Of a stretch of 64,000 nt of DNA, positions 23,118 through 34,077 are shown piece by piece. Every line of letters starts with the position of its first letter. Positions within the stretch are counted from its first letter, which is position 1. A model generated the notes under the pieces. The model saw only the letters and a program-made list of their open reading frames with translations, did no database searches and was not told the DNA's origin. Source of the DNA: Codonopsis lanceolata (Eukaryota; Streptophyta; Magnoliopsida; Asterales; Campanulaceae). Location of the stretch: the NCBI GenBank assembly GCA_013146195.2, contig CM028380.1, positions 86,740,049 through 86,804,048 of the forward strand, written 5' to 3'. A program made the translations under genes and the position numbers.

Positions 23118-25329
23118 TTAAGGGTAATACTTTTTGAGGTGATCTGCATGCCAAGGATGCTTCAGGTCGTTTCCTTCAGGCGTTTGGAGTGTGTAAGTGC
23201 CTTCTCTTACGACCCCAGTAACTCGGAAAGGACCTTCCCAATTAGGAGACAGCTTCCCCCATTCTGCTCGATGACCTGTTACCTCAATCTTTCTGAGTAC
23301 CAAGTCTCCGATAGAGAAGGCTCTGCCTCGAACTCTCTTGTCATGGTGAGCTTTTGCTCTCTGTTTGTAGTTGACCATTATGAGCCGGGCATCCAATCTC
23401 CTTTCTTCGAGCAGGTCTAGATCTATTGCACGAGCAAGTTGATTGTTTTGCTCGCTGTAATGTGAAACGCGGTAGCTAGGCAAGGCCATTTCCACCGGAA
23501 TCATGGCCTCTGACCCGTAGGTGAGTGCAAATGGAGTTTCCCCAGTTGGTCCTCGAATAGTGGTTCTGACTGCCCACAGAGCTGATTGTAATTCTTCTGC
23601 CCACTTCCCTGCTCGCCCTTCTAAGTTCCGCTTAAGCGCGTGCAAAACTTGTTTGTTAGCAGCCTCTGCTTGGCCGTTACCTTGAGGGTAAGCGACGGAC
23701 GACTGCCAGTGTTTCACACCTAAGCGAGCACATTCCGCTGTGAACTTGTCTGAAAACTGAGTACCATGGTCAAATATCATTGCCCGAGGGAGGCCGAACC
23801 TACACCACACCTAGTCGTGTACGAACTTGATGACATTTGCCTCTGAAATTTTGGCCAGGGGTTTTGCCTCAATCCATTTCGTGAAGTAGTCTATGGTGAC
23901 TACGGCGTATTTGTACTTGTACTGTGCCAGCGGGAATGGGCCGATCAGATCGATTCCCCACATGTCGAAGGGCCAGGCCGCTACGACTGGGGTTTGCATT
24001 GTGGATGGAAGCCTTGGTATGTCCGCGTATCTCTGGCACTTGTCACATTCACGAACATACTTTTCCGCGTCCTTTCTAAGGGTAATCCAGTAGTATCCTG
24101 CTCGCAGGACCCTTTCTGCTAGAGCTCTTGTGCCCGGGTGGCCGCCACATTCCCCTTCATGTACCTCATACAAAACGCCCTCGGTTAGTTCTGGGGGTAC
24201 ACAGCGAAGCATAGGTCTGACCTTAGATCGCTTGTACAAGATTCCCCCAACTACCGAGTAACGACAGGCTTGGCTTCGGACTGTTGTGGCCTTGACTTTG
24301 TCTGCGGGCAGAACTCCCTGCTCGATGTAATCCTTGTAGTCATCAATCCAGCTTCTGGCCGCTGGCTCGATGTCCATAATGACTGGCCTATCGATGGCTG
24401 GGGTTTCCATGTGCTCGATCATTACTGAAGGATTTAGCAAAGCCAGATTTTCCTCAGCGATCTTGGATAAGTAGTCTGCTCGCATGTTGTCTGCTCGATC
24501 AATCCTGATTATTTCCCATAACTTGAAATTTTTCAAGATTTCCTTGACTAGCTCGCAGTATTTAACCAGGGTAGGGTGGTGTACCATATACTCCCCCTGG
24601 ACTTGGTTCACAACTAGTTGTGAATCCGAGTACACTGCGACAGCTTCTACACCCATGTCTATTGCGAGCTCGAGCCCGGCAATCATCGCTTCATACTCGG
24701 CAACGTTGTTGGAAGCAGGAAATTTGAACCGGAGAGCTAGCTCAAACTCTGTGATTTCATCGGGAGCTATGAGAAGGATGCCAGCTCTGCTCCCGACTTT
24801 GCTCGCTGCCCCATCCACATAGAGATCCCAACAGTAGGCTGGTCGAGGTTGTGGCAACTGTTTTTGCTCGGGTTCTACTGGCTGTTTGGCCTCCGGTTCC
24901 TCATGTTGGGTGAAACTTGTTTCGACCAAGAAATCAGCCAATGCTTGTGCCTTTATTGCTCGTCTGGGCAAGTAATCTATGTGGAATTCTGTGAGCTCGA
25001 TCGACCAGTTGAGTAGTCTACCTGATGTATCAGGTTTGTGTAGGACTTTGCGCAGTGGTGCATCGGTGTATACTACGATTACATGTGCAGAAAAATAAGC
25101 CCTTAATTTTCGGGCAGCTATGACAAGCGAGTAGGCTAATTTTTCAACATTAAAATAACGACCCTCAACAGGACTGAGGGCCTTAGATACATAGTACACA
25201 TGTTTTTGAATATCTAGTTCCTCCCTAACCAAAATAGCGGCCACGGCCTGGTCCATGGCTGCTAAATACACAAATAAAGGCTCACCGGGCACGGGGCTAC
25301 TGAGGAGAGGTGGTTTGCCAAGGTATTCC
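23118..25329 (-). pseudogene. Tat-type pol: RNase H, second RNase H, integrase; one stop codon, 5' truncated
   Basis: The frame is open from the truncation point down to 23811, then from 23810 to 23118, separated by a single TAG. Residues are numbered from the first codon of the left ORF (25382). First RNase H of the element: YYVSKALSPVEGRY and VVYTDAPLRKVL (62-112). Second, cellular-type RNase H: LYVDG with D190, NNVAEYEA with E229/E231, YSDSQ with D253, and D303. Integrase zinc finger H408, H415, C446, C449, then core D478 in GIDLIGPF. After the stop come the second D (IFDHGTQFS) and the E (NGQAEAANKQ). The frame ends in HADHLKKYYP. Reverse transcriptase is missing. The stop sits where related proteins usually have Gln, so a C-to-T change at a CAG is likely. 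Confidence 0.85.
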
Positions 25330-27302
25330 TGTAGACACCCCAATTTCGTACCCCAGATACATGACATGACAAAAAATATCAAGAACTGTTAAAACATTAA
25401 CAAATGTCAAGTTACAGGGTCAAAATTGCAAAAGGACAAAGCAGGATGTACAAAAGGACAAATTGCAGGGGACCAAAGTGTCAAAAAAGGAGAAGGTTTG
25501 AGGTTTAGGCACCACCTACCAAGGGTTTGGGGATGGCTTCCAAACCCCAATAGGATGGCACCCAAACCTCCTCCCAGCCCACTGTTCACTCAAGTCATTT
25601 GCCGCATTGCACAATTAGTCGAACGCGGTGTACAACCCTCTGATGCACTGAAAGAAATCTCAAAATTCCAGCGATGTCCCAGCCTCCTCCTATAAATAGA
25701 GGCCTCCGGCTCCTTCATTCAGCGCTTAATTCATCCGTAAAATTTCTCTGCGTTCTCGTTACGCTGAAGAAATAAATACCGATAGATCACCCACAAAAGC
25801 CTCGAAACCCTGCCAAACCTCCACCAAACACAAATCCAACCGGTAGAAGTGTACCTTAGCCCCCCAGCTAGGTATCCACCCTTTTTCCCCGGTCCAAAAA
25901 TCGTGGATAGAGCAGTTGCTCTGCCCGATTTAAAAGGCCGAAATAGCCAGTAGTAAGCCGTTACTCTGCCTAAATTCAGCCTTTTCCAAGTCAAACAAAC
26001 AACCAGAAATAAACAGTTACCCTGCCCCGATCCCGAGGCCGAAAAGTAACTTTCAGAGCAGTTACGCTGCCCAAATTTACACAACACACAACTTCAACTG
26101 GACGGACCACTGCACTGAAAAAAAGACTCTCTCCCCAGGGCGGAGCGAGCACACCCCTACGCCGTTTGTAAGCTTTTATTGTTAAAATCTTTTATTTCTA
26201 TGTAATAGTATTATTTCCAGTCCGGCCCAATGTAGATATATAAGCAGTTGTGCTGCCCGGATTTTATTAGGAAATAGTACTAAATGTAGCCGTTATTATG
26301 GCAAAATATTTTTAGATAAGTTTGTATTTATTTACTTTATTTATTCAATAAAGTCTTTATTTGTAAATGTATTATTTCCGATCCGGTTCAATATCAAAAT
26401 ATAAGCGATTATCTTTGCCGGATTTTGTTAGGAAATAATACTAAAATATAGAGCCGTTATAATGGCCAAATATTTTTAAATATTAATGCGTAATTATTGG
26501 AAAGAGGCATTTGCAGTCGTAAATAATGTGGCCACGAATGTATTTGTTTAAATTTCCCTTGTCATTATAATACCTTATTTATTTGCTAAGTAAATGTGAC
26601 AATAAGCATACTTGACCAAAACGTTTCGAGGCAGAAAGAGGCGAGTTGGGTGCCTAGCACCTTCCCAACTCGTAACTTAGCCTCCGAACCCGCTTTTCAA
26701 AAATCTACGGTTTTCTTTTACGGTTTTCCTTTATTTTTGCCTTAAAATAAAGGTGGCGACTCTAAAACATTTTGGATCGGTGGGGCCTCGCAACATCTTT
26801 CTTTGCACTTTCACGTTCTCCCTAAACAAGGGAGAATGGGAATGGAAAGGTGATGTATTCCTATGTCTGGTATCCCTAAACAAGGGATAACTTGACGTAG
26901 AAAACCCAAAGCACTCATAGTGATCCGAAATAGGCCATAAGGCTATTTTCATAAAATCCATAGTGGGGCGTCGCAATATTCTTTCTTGCACTTCTCTATT
27001 TTCCCGAAAGATAAAGGGGAGATGGGAATGGAAGAGTAATGCATTCCATATCCTGTTATCCACGAAATAAGGGATAACTTGATATGGAAAACCATAAGTT
27101 CCCATATTGGATACAAAATTCACTCGGGGCAACCAGAGGCACATTCAACGTGCTAATATAGGCGATAGCACTCCTCTCGCACTTTGGATTTCGTCTTCCC
27201 CTAAACAAGGGAGGGTGGAGCGAGCGGTGGTGTCCGCATCCGCACGCACGTCTGCGCACTCCTATCCAGCGATGGGCGCGGGAGCACATTCAGGGAACCT
27301 CA
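25330..27302 (+). repeat. 5' LTR of the Ogre-like element, with internal tandem repeats
   Basis: Starts TGTAGACACC; the inferred end is the CA at 27301-27302, three bases before the primer site. TATA box TATAAATAGA at 25691-25700. Three repeat sets follow: (a) about four copies of a GCAGTTGCTCTGCCCGATTT-like word near 25910, 25965, 26010 and 26058; (b) a duplicated block of about 120 bp at about 26200-26315 and 26360-26470; (c) a duplicated block of about 185 bp at about 26778-26961 and 26962-27130, with a third partial copy to 27230. A second TGGCGACTCT at 26754 shows that the LTR end itself may be duplicated. Confidence 0.7.
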
Positions 27303-27305
27303 CGG

Positions 27306-27322
27306 TGGCGACTCCGGGGGCG
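27306..27322 (+). promoter_or_regulatory. tRNA primer binding site of the Ogre-like element
   Basis: TGGCGACTCCGGGGGCG starts with TGG, complementary to a CCA-ended tRNA, three bases after the LTR end. From memory, Ogre elements use a tRNA-Arg primer with a TGGCGACTC site. Confidence 0.65.
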
Positions 27323-27586
27323 TTGTTTATTTTGAATAAAATGGAGGCTAGACTCGCAAAATAAAACTTTTTATTTTATTTGTTTACTTGATATGCTTGT
27401 CATATTAATTTACGCATTTGAATAAAGTGTTCCCATACGGTAGTGGCCATATTTGTGGATATGATCCTCCATCTGGCAGCAGTCTCGTTCCGATACCCGT
27501 TACGGGCATGTTTAAGAGTATAAAAAAATATACATTTTTTTTAAAAAAAAATCATCAAAAAAAAAAAAAAAAAATATATATATAAA

Positions 27587-27626
<40 letters not shown>

Positions 27627-28900
27627 ATATATAGTGTGTGTGTATATATATGTGTATATATATATATATATATATTTATACTGTACTATTTACATATATA
27701 TATTATGTGTGATAATATCCGAGCGACACAACAAAAGGGCTGGGGCTTCTTTCAAAAAAAAAAAATCTTTTCATTTTCGGTCTTATATTATTTTATTACG
27801 CTTCATCTTCATTACTTAAAATATACATATGTATATATATATATATATATATATACATTTATTCCGTCATTTTTATTTTTGGGGATTAGGACCCATTTTC
27901 TAAAAATAAATAGATTCCCGCTTTTCTTTCTATTTCTTGATGGTATGCTTGCTTGCTTCGCTTAAGCTAAAAAGCCGAGAAAATCCATACACAACGACAA
28001 GGCAGAGCCATATCGGTTTATTTTCTATTTCTATATCGAAAAAAAAAAACTCTTTTTGCTTTTAGATACCGCACACAGCACACATGCATGGATATAAATA
28101 TATTCGAGCGCTACTACACCATGGCCGGCCTACCCCGCATAAACCAACGTTAGGCGCATATAGATTTTAGGACACTTGAAGACCGACCGGTTTTGCATTT
28201 TAAATTATGGGTCAGCCCAGTCAAAAAAAAAAAAATGTGCGCAAGTCAAAAAAAAAATGTGCTCAAGTAAAAAAAAATCGCAAGTCAAAAAAAAATGCAA
28301 AAAAAAAATCATGAAATCGAAAAAATACAGGGGCTGATTTATTATTTTCAAAATGCTCGACCTAGACCATTTCGAATGGTGGATCAGGAAAGAGTATAGG
28401 CCCTTCGCTGGATCGATCCGATCTCGAGGAGTCGAGGCGGGTGGAATACGTTGGTCCTATACTGCGGAGAAAGAATCCACTATTCGAGGAAAGTCGAGAC
28501 CTTGTCAAAATTAAGCGAGTGCTTATCCGGTCATTTGTAGGAATAATAAATAATAATAAAATATACTAATAAAAGGCCGCTGTACTCCAAGCCAGAAAAG
28601 CCTTGACCCGACCCGATACGAGCCCATTTTCCCGAAACTGGCGAATTTGGAAAGGCGAGCGATCTTGGCCGATTGATCACGAGAATCAAGTGCGAGAGAT
28701 CGGATCGAGTATCATAAGCAGTCGAGATCGGGGACAAAAACGGCTTCGGCAGTGCAGATCGAGCGGTATGGCGAAAGTGAAGTCGATCGCTATGGGATGC
28801 AGATCTGAGGGGCTCCGGGTATGCTCCAACTCGGCAATGCGGCGGTGGCTAGACCGAGAATTTGGGTGCAGGTGGCCGAATAATGAGCCAAATGGCTAAC
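27323..28900 (+). other. Ogre-like leader with TA repeats and an A-rich array
   Basis: No gene supported. TA-rich microsatellites at about 27570-27690 and 27825-27855. Between 28215 and 28330 a short array of CAAGTCAAAAAAAAA units with GTGCGC/GTGCTC words. Open frames across these are low-complexity artefacts. Confidence 0.55.
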
Positions 28901-29174
28901 GGTACAAAGCTTGAAATCCGGTGGTGAGGTAATTTCTTCCCCTCGGTTCCCGAGGAAGCATCAACCTCACATACACTTCAAACCCAACCCTCGGCTAAAC
29001 ACTAACCCACCAAACAACTGCCGTCACTCCAAATCCTAACCCTCCACCAACTCCTACTACCCAAATGTCAATCCTTACTCATCATATCGTCCATATCCTA
29101 TCCCAAACACCAACATTCCCGAGTCAAATGACCTCCCTTTTCCCATAAACAACCCACTCCAAAATAGCCCACAT

Positions 29175-30790
29175 ATGGATCCCCAAGCTATAACCCGTCG
29201 GGCCAAGTTACTACTACTTACCTCGATGATCACGGCCATCAGTAGAAACCATCGAGAATCCACCGGCTACACTACCCAAAATCCATATCACGCCAATAAC
29301 CCACCACTCAACATCCACGGCTCAAAACCTATATCGACTCAAAACGTACCACTCGCAATCCACCAACCCAAAATCTATCTTGCCCAAAATCCTATCTTGA
29401 GAATCTCTATCCCCAAAACCCATATACGGCTCAAAATCCTTGCGACTCGGAATCTCTATCGACTCAAAACCCATATCCGGCTCAAATCGAGGTCCGCTCA
29501 GAGTCCATATCCGGCCAAAATCCATACTCGGCTCAAAAATCCGACCGGGATCCATACCCGACTCAAAATCCATACCAAACACCACGGCCGAAAACTTGAC
29601 TTTCCCAAATCTGCCGGCATATACTAAAACCAACTCCCCGACCACCAAAATGGAGGCCGACATGGAAAACATGAAAACCATGATGCTCAAACTTCAACAA
29701 AGGGGAATTCTCTACTACGCGGCATTAAAACCTTCGGCCGTACTACCCCCAAATTTCAAAATGCCCGACATAGAAAAATTCGGCGGAATTTGGATGCCCT
29801 ATCTCCCACCTAAAATCTTACTCTGCGGCATGCAATCAAGAGGGGTTAGTTTGAAGCCATGGCCTCAATTTTCACCTCACCTTAATAGGGGCTGCTAAAC
29901 AATGGTTAATGCTAGCAGATGATAGCACCATGGGCACTTGGGACCAAATCGTTGAAGGGTTCCTAGAAAGGTACAAAGATAATACCATCCGAAAATAAAA
30001 GGGAACTTGAGGCATGCACCCAAAAAAAAATGAAACATTCGCGAATTTGCGGCCGGATGGAAGGATAAAGTCGCCCGGACTTTGGACAGACCTGATCCGT
30101 TTGAATCATGCAGAATGTTCATCAAAAACCTCCAGCCCATTTACCTAGAGCGCATGCGGTATCTCCCCTATAGCAATTTCAAAGAAATAATGGAGATAAG
30201 AATCCGTATTGATGAGGAAATACGCACTGGATCCCTAGAAATTGATGCACATACACCCCCAATTTCACTCTGCAACTGAATCGGATGAAGAATCTTCGGA
30301 AGAAGTCAAGCGTGGTTGAAAGGATTTCACACAGTAAATCTGATAATGTGTCATGGTCATACAAGGCGAAGGAATCACATCCTACTGTTGAAGGAATTAA
30401 GTAATTCCATCAAGAACCTCATAGGACCTACCAAGCAAAAAGAAGGCATTACGATGAACTGAATGCCCCAATGTCCACTGATTTTCCAAGGCTTAATGGC
30501 ACAAGGTTTTGAAACCAATGGAAAATTATCGATCTCACGCCAAAGCTATCGAACACGTGGGACCACTCTCGGTATTGCGAGTATCATCGTAGCGATGGCC
30601 ATCCCAGCGATAAGTGTTATAAGCTCGAAGTGCCATCCAAGATCTTATTGATGGCCAAATCATTGAAGCCGCACCCATGATTGTCTCTAGTAAAGCGGAA
30701 AATACCTAGGATACCCTTGTATATACACCTCCAAAGACTCTTTGTACCTTTGAATGTCCTTTTGTCAAATAAAATCTCCAAGGAAACAAC
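29175..30790 (+). pseudogene. Ogre/Tat-type gag, frameshifted
   Basis: An N-terminal low-complexity part with repeated QNPY/SAQNPY words (about 29260-29590) is followed by the gag core. FKMPDIEKFGG stands at about 29755, a SHLKSYC-like block near 29800, and AAKQWLMLADDSTMGTWDQIVEGFLERYKD at about 29890-29980 in another frame. Then comes a worn CCHC zinc knuckle (YCEYHRSDGHPSDKCYKL, frames mixed, about 30570-30630) with IQDLIDGQII after it. Gag forms the particle that packages element RNA. Several frameshifts and stops make this copy non-functional. Confidence 0.7.
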
Positions 30791-31002
30791 TCTTTTCACC
30801 CCGGCTCAATTTTTAATAAATTTTGGGATCCTTGTTGTTTTTGGTACCACTAACTAATTTTGCGGTGAAAAATTAACTATTGCCATTTACTCTCTGAGAA
30901 GATTGTCAGTGCGTAATCCTCACATCCCATTTCAAAAATAAAAAAAATAAAAAGGAGTTTTCTAGCAATTAAAAAAATCATGTAATACTTAGTTTTCTTT
31001 TC

Positions 31003-31088
<86 letters not shown>

Positions 31089-31944
31089 CGTTTCTTTTGC
31101 AAAAAAAAAAAAAAATTGTTTCAAATTCAAAATCTCTATTCTTTTTCAAATTCAAAATCAAAAATTCAAAATTATTCAAAAATTTTCAAATTCAAAATCA
31201 AAAAATCAAAATCAAAATCAAAAATTAAAAATCCAAAAATTCAAAAAAAAAGATTAGCAAAATGAAAAAAATTTCTCTCCCGCCAGAGTTGAACTACGAT
31301 GACTTTGAGCTTCGAAATGAGAACGAACGAGGCAGCCCTTTGGGTTCGGTCAAAAGCTTTGATTTACTTTTCAAAAAAAAAAAGAGATCATTCAAAAAAA
31401 AAAAAAGAAAGGGAGATTTTTTTTTTCTATGAAATTGTTGTCTTTTGTTTCCCAAAACATGTAAAGACACAGAAATCCCCCTCACCATCATTTTCAATTG
31501 CCATCACCGGTTGATAAGTGCATCGCCTCATTCTTGATTAAAAAAAAAAAAATCGGTAAGTCTACTTCGAGATGTTAAGGTAACGCCACTCAAAAAAATG
31601 CAAAAAAAAAAAAGAAGAAAAAGAAAAAAAACATTAAAAAAAAAGAGAGACCGATGGAGCAAAGAAAAAGGAGGCTGGAAAAGCCAAGAAGGCGAAAAAA
31701 AAATCTTGAAGGCGGGAAATCCAGAAGAGGCCGAATCCGGGATCATAAGCAACAATTCAAGACTAGGGGCTTTCCAAACCGGGGGTATCTCTTTGCCCAT
31801 ATTGATGCCACGACCCATCTGCGAGTGTGCTCACTAGTCCATTTGGTCTTCGTTCTTTCAAAGTCCTATCCGAGTCTCAGTCCGAGCTTTCCAAAGGTAT
31901 CCATCTACGATATTCAAGTCCCCATTCCAAATTCTTGCCTTCTT
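30791..31944. other. Low-complexity DNA after gag, incl. (TA)n at 31014-31086
   Basis: Pure TA run of 73 bp (31014-31086), then AAATTCAAAATC repeats and A-rich stretches to about 31650. No coding domain recognised up to the gap. Confidence 0.6.
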
Positions 31945-32044
31945 NNNNNNNNNNNNNNNNNNNNNNNNNNNNNNNNNNNNNNNNNNNNNNNNNNNNNNNN
32001 NNNNNNNNNNNNNNNNNNNNNNNNNNNNNNNNNNNNNNNNNNNN
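31945..32044. other. Assembly gap (100 N)
   Basis: Exactly 100 N, the conventional placeholder for a gap of unknown length. Ogre-like sequence lies left of it and copia-like sequence right of it. Confidence 0.98.
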
Positions 32045-32144
32045 CTCTAAACTTGGTGAAGAAATTCGATCTTGAGAATGGAAAACATAAAAAAACCCCA
32101 TGGTACATCCGATGCTTAATAAAGATGAAAAATCGAAAGTGTTG

Positions 32145-32780
32145 ATCCTACCTTGTATAGAAGTATGATAGGAGTTTGTTGTATTTAACTCGCCACTGTC
32201 CGCATATCATGCATAGTGGTGTCATGGTAGTGTGGTCAAGCAAACCCCAAGGTTTCACCCGAAAAGTCGCCAAAAGAATCATTCGATATGTTGGTGAGAC
32301 CTTTGGCATGGGTTTGTGGTATACTAAGCTAATACCAACCAACTGGGTTGTCAGCTGATGCCGACTGGCCGGGCGCTTTGATGACATGAGAAGTACATCC
32401 GAGGATGTTTTATCTGGAAACAACTCGATTTCTTGGTTTAGCAAGAAACAAAATTGGTGAGCTCTATCAACAACAGAATCCGAATATATTGTCACGGTAG
32501 TGCATGTACACAACTTTTGTGGATGAAACAAATGATTCAAGATTATGGATTGCATAGTGACATTTTAATCATGTATTGTGACAACACAAGTGCTATAAGC
32601 ATAGCTAAAAACTCGCTCTCAACACAAAAGAACAAAGCACATAGATATAAGGCACCATTTTATTAGAGACTTAGTTGAACAAGGCATCGTGTGTGTATCA
32701 ACATGTTGGTACAGCATAACAATTTGGTCGATATCTTTACTAAGAGTCTGTAGTTCGAGAGATTCATCAATCTTAGAAGT
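32145..32780 (+). pseudogene. Copia pol: RT tail and RNase H, many frameshifts
   Basis: Copia landmarks in shifting frames: SMIGSLLYLT (about 32163-32195), IRYVGETFGMGLWY (about 32281-32325), a DADW block near 32360, SWFSKKQN near 32435, TTESEYI near 32475, CDNTSAISIAKN near 32575-32615 and NLVDIFTKSL near 32715-32750. The order and spacing fit the copia RNase H domain. At least four frame changes mean it is dead. Confidence 0.8.
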
Positions 32781-34077
32781 CTTCTCAGACGTGTGCCATG
32801 TAATCACCACATTTAAAAAAAAAAAAAATAATAATAATAATAATAATAATAATTTTAGGCATATTGCATTGATGTTCTGAGGGGCACACTAGATCAAACT
32901 CGCTTGTCGTTAGTACCCTTGAGCATGTGTAAAGATTCATTCAAAACTTTGTGATTATGTTGTGATATTTTCTTTCACCTTCTCCCAAGTCTATTGTCAG
33001 GTTTGAGAGAAAACTCGCTATTAACCACAAAGGAAAGAGCTACCTTTCAAAAGTTTTAGATGCCGCAATTTGTCAATGTACCACGAGGTTTCGACTTGCA
33101 TGGTCGATCTTGACTAAATTGACTCCTCCGATTTGAGAAAGCGTGAAAGCTACCTAACGGAAAAGAGCTACCTACGAACAAGGTCAGGCTTCCTTTCTTT
33201 TGGGACTATGGATTTTCGAATCTCATGGGTCGATCGAATGCAAAGTTGCCACCCTTGGTAAATAGTGTGAAAGGTTCCTAGTGGTGTATTTAGCTTGAAA
33301 TAAAGTAAAGCGTGTTTTTATAGGGAAATAAAGTACCTGTAATGTTTTTGGGAGAAATTGTGTTAATTGGTGAAAGAAAAACTGAAAATTCAAACATAAA
33401 ATCACGTATTTTTGGTGAATGTGATTTCCATTGTTGCAACATCGAACCGCAATCGCTGATCTAGACATCTCACTTGTGTGTATATGCATTCTTTCGATTT
33501 TTTTTTGTGTTGCATATTTTAGACATACTGTTTAGATCATATAGGTGCATGGTATCAGCCGTCTTAATGTCTGTCCATTTTGTTTAAAGCTGTGTATTGT
33601 TCTCAAAGTCTTGATTTTATGTGGTTGTCTACTCTAATGTCGGTCTTCATGATGAGAACTCATCAATATCTCTGTGCTTATATGCTTTAAGGGGTCTCAA
33701 CTCGTTAAGTATGTTTCTGTATTCCAAAATATCCGATCGCTTAAAAAATGTGTTTTTGAAATCGATTGTATCTCATATTGCTCATTTAACTCTCATGTCT
33801 CAAACAAAGAACTCAGTCTTACTTACCTCAGTTGGTCACCTTGTGTGGTTTAAATTTTGAATGCCCGTAAAGTATGCGCTCTGCTCAGCTTCATCGCATT
33901 AAATACCAACGGCTAATTGTAATTAGCGGCATGTTTAGTGAAAAACCTTTTTACAGAACGCATTACACATTTCTTCGCTCTATATCTCATCAAAATTTTC
34001 CGTGACCTTGTCCCTCTCTGTTCATCTCTCAAAGATTTTGTCAAAATCATTCAGAGTTCTTCCCCCAGTAATCATAA
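32781..34077. other. Copia spacer between pol and the extra ORF
   Basis: Non-coding. Contains an A(n)-AAT microsatellite at about 32815-32852 and one copy of the palindrome TGTTGCAACA at 33432-33441. Confidence 0.5.

Larger units (their letters stand above)
17620..25329 (-). mobile_element. Tat-clade Ty3/gypsy LTR retrotransposon, truncated by another element
   Basis: Read on the minus strand: RNase H, a second RNase H, integrase (25329-23118), a long 3' region that contains a gene-like unit on the opposite strand (18803-22288), a polypurine tract (18488-18472) and the 3' LTR. Dual RNase H and an antisense ORF between pol and the 3' LTR are described traits of the plant Tat clade. Protease, reverse transcriptase, gag and the 5' LTR are missing, because an Ogre-like LTR begins at 25330 in the RNase H codons. 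The region is visibly richer in GC than its surroundings. Confidence 0.8.
25330..31944 (+). mobile_element. Ogre/Tat-like LTR retrotransposon: 5' LTR, leader and decayed gag
   Basis: The TGTAGACACC start cuts the RNase H codons of the minus-strand Tat element at a clean junction (...ATTCC / TGTAGACACC). Then follow an LTR of about 2 kb, a primer site TGGCGACTCCGGGG, a long leader, and gag with a worn zinc knuckle. The LTR start, very long LTR and this primer site match what is known of the Ogre/Tat lineage. No pol was found before the gap at 31945, so the rest is either deleted or missing from the assembly. The ATTCC at 25325-25329 would be one copy of the target duplication; its partner is not in the window. 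Confidence 0.75.

Noticed and set aside
29322..29690. Minus-strand ORF with repeated (M/E)DFESGMD-like words
   Set aside because: Mirror image of the NPY-repeat segment of gag on +, not a separate repeat protein.
30877..31179. ORF with alternating Tyr-Ile
   Set aside because: Translation of the (TA)n microsatellite.
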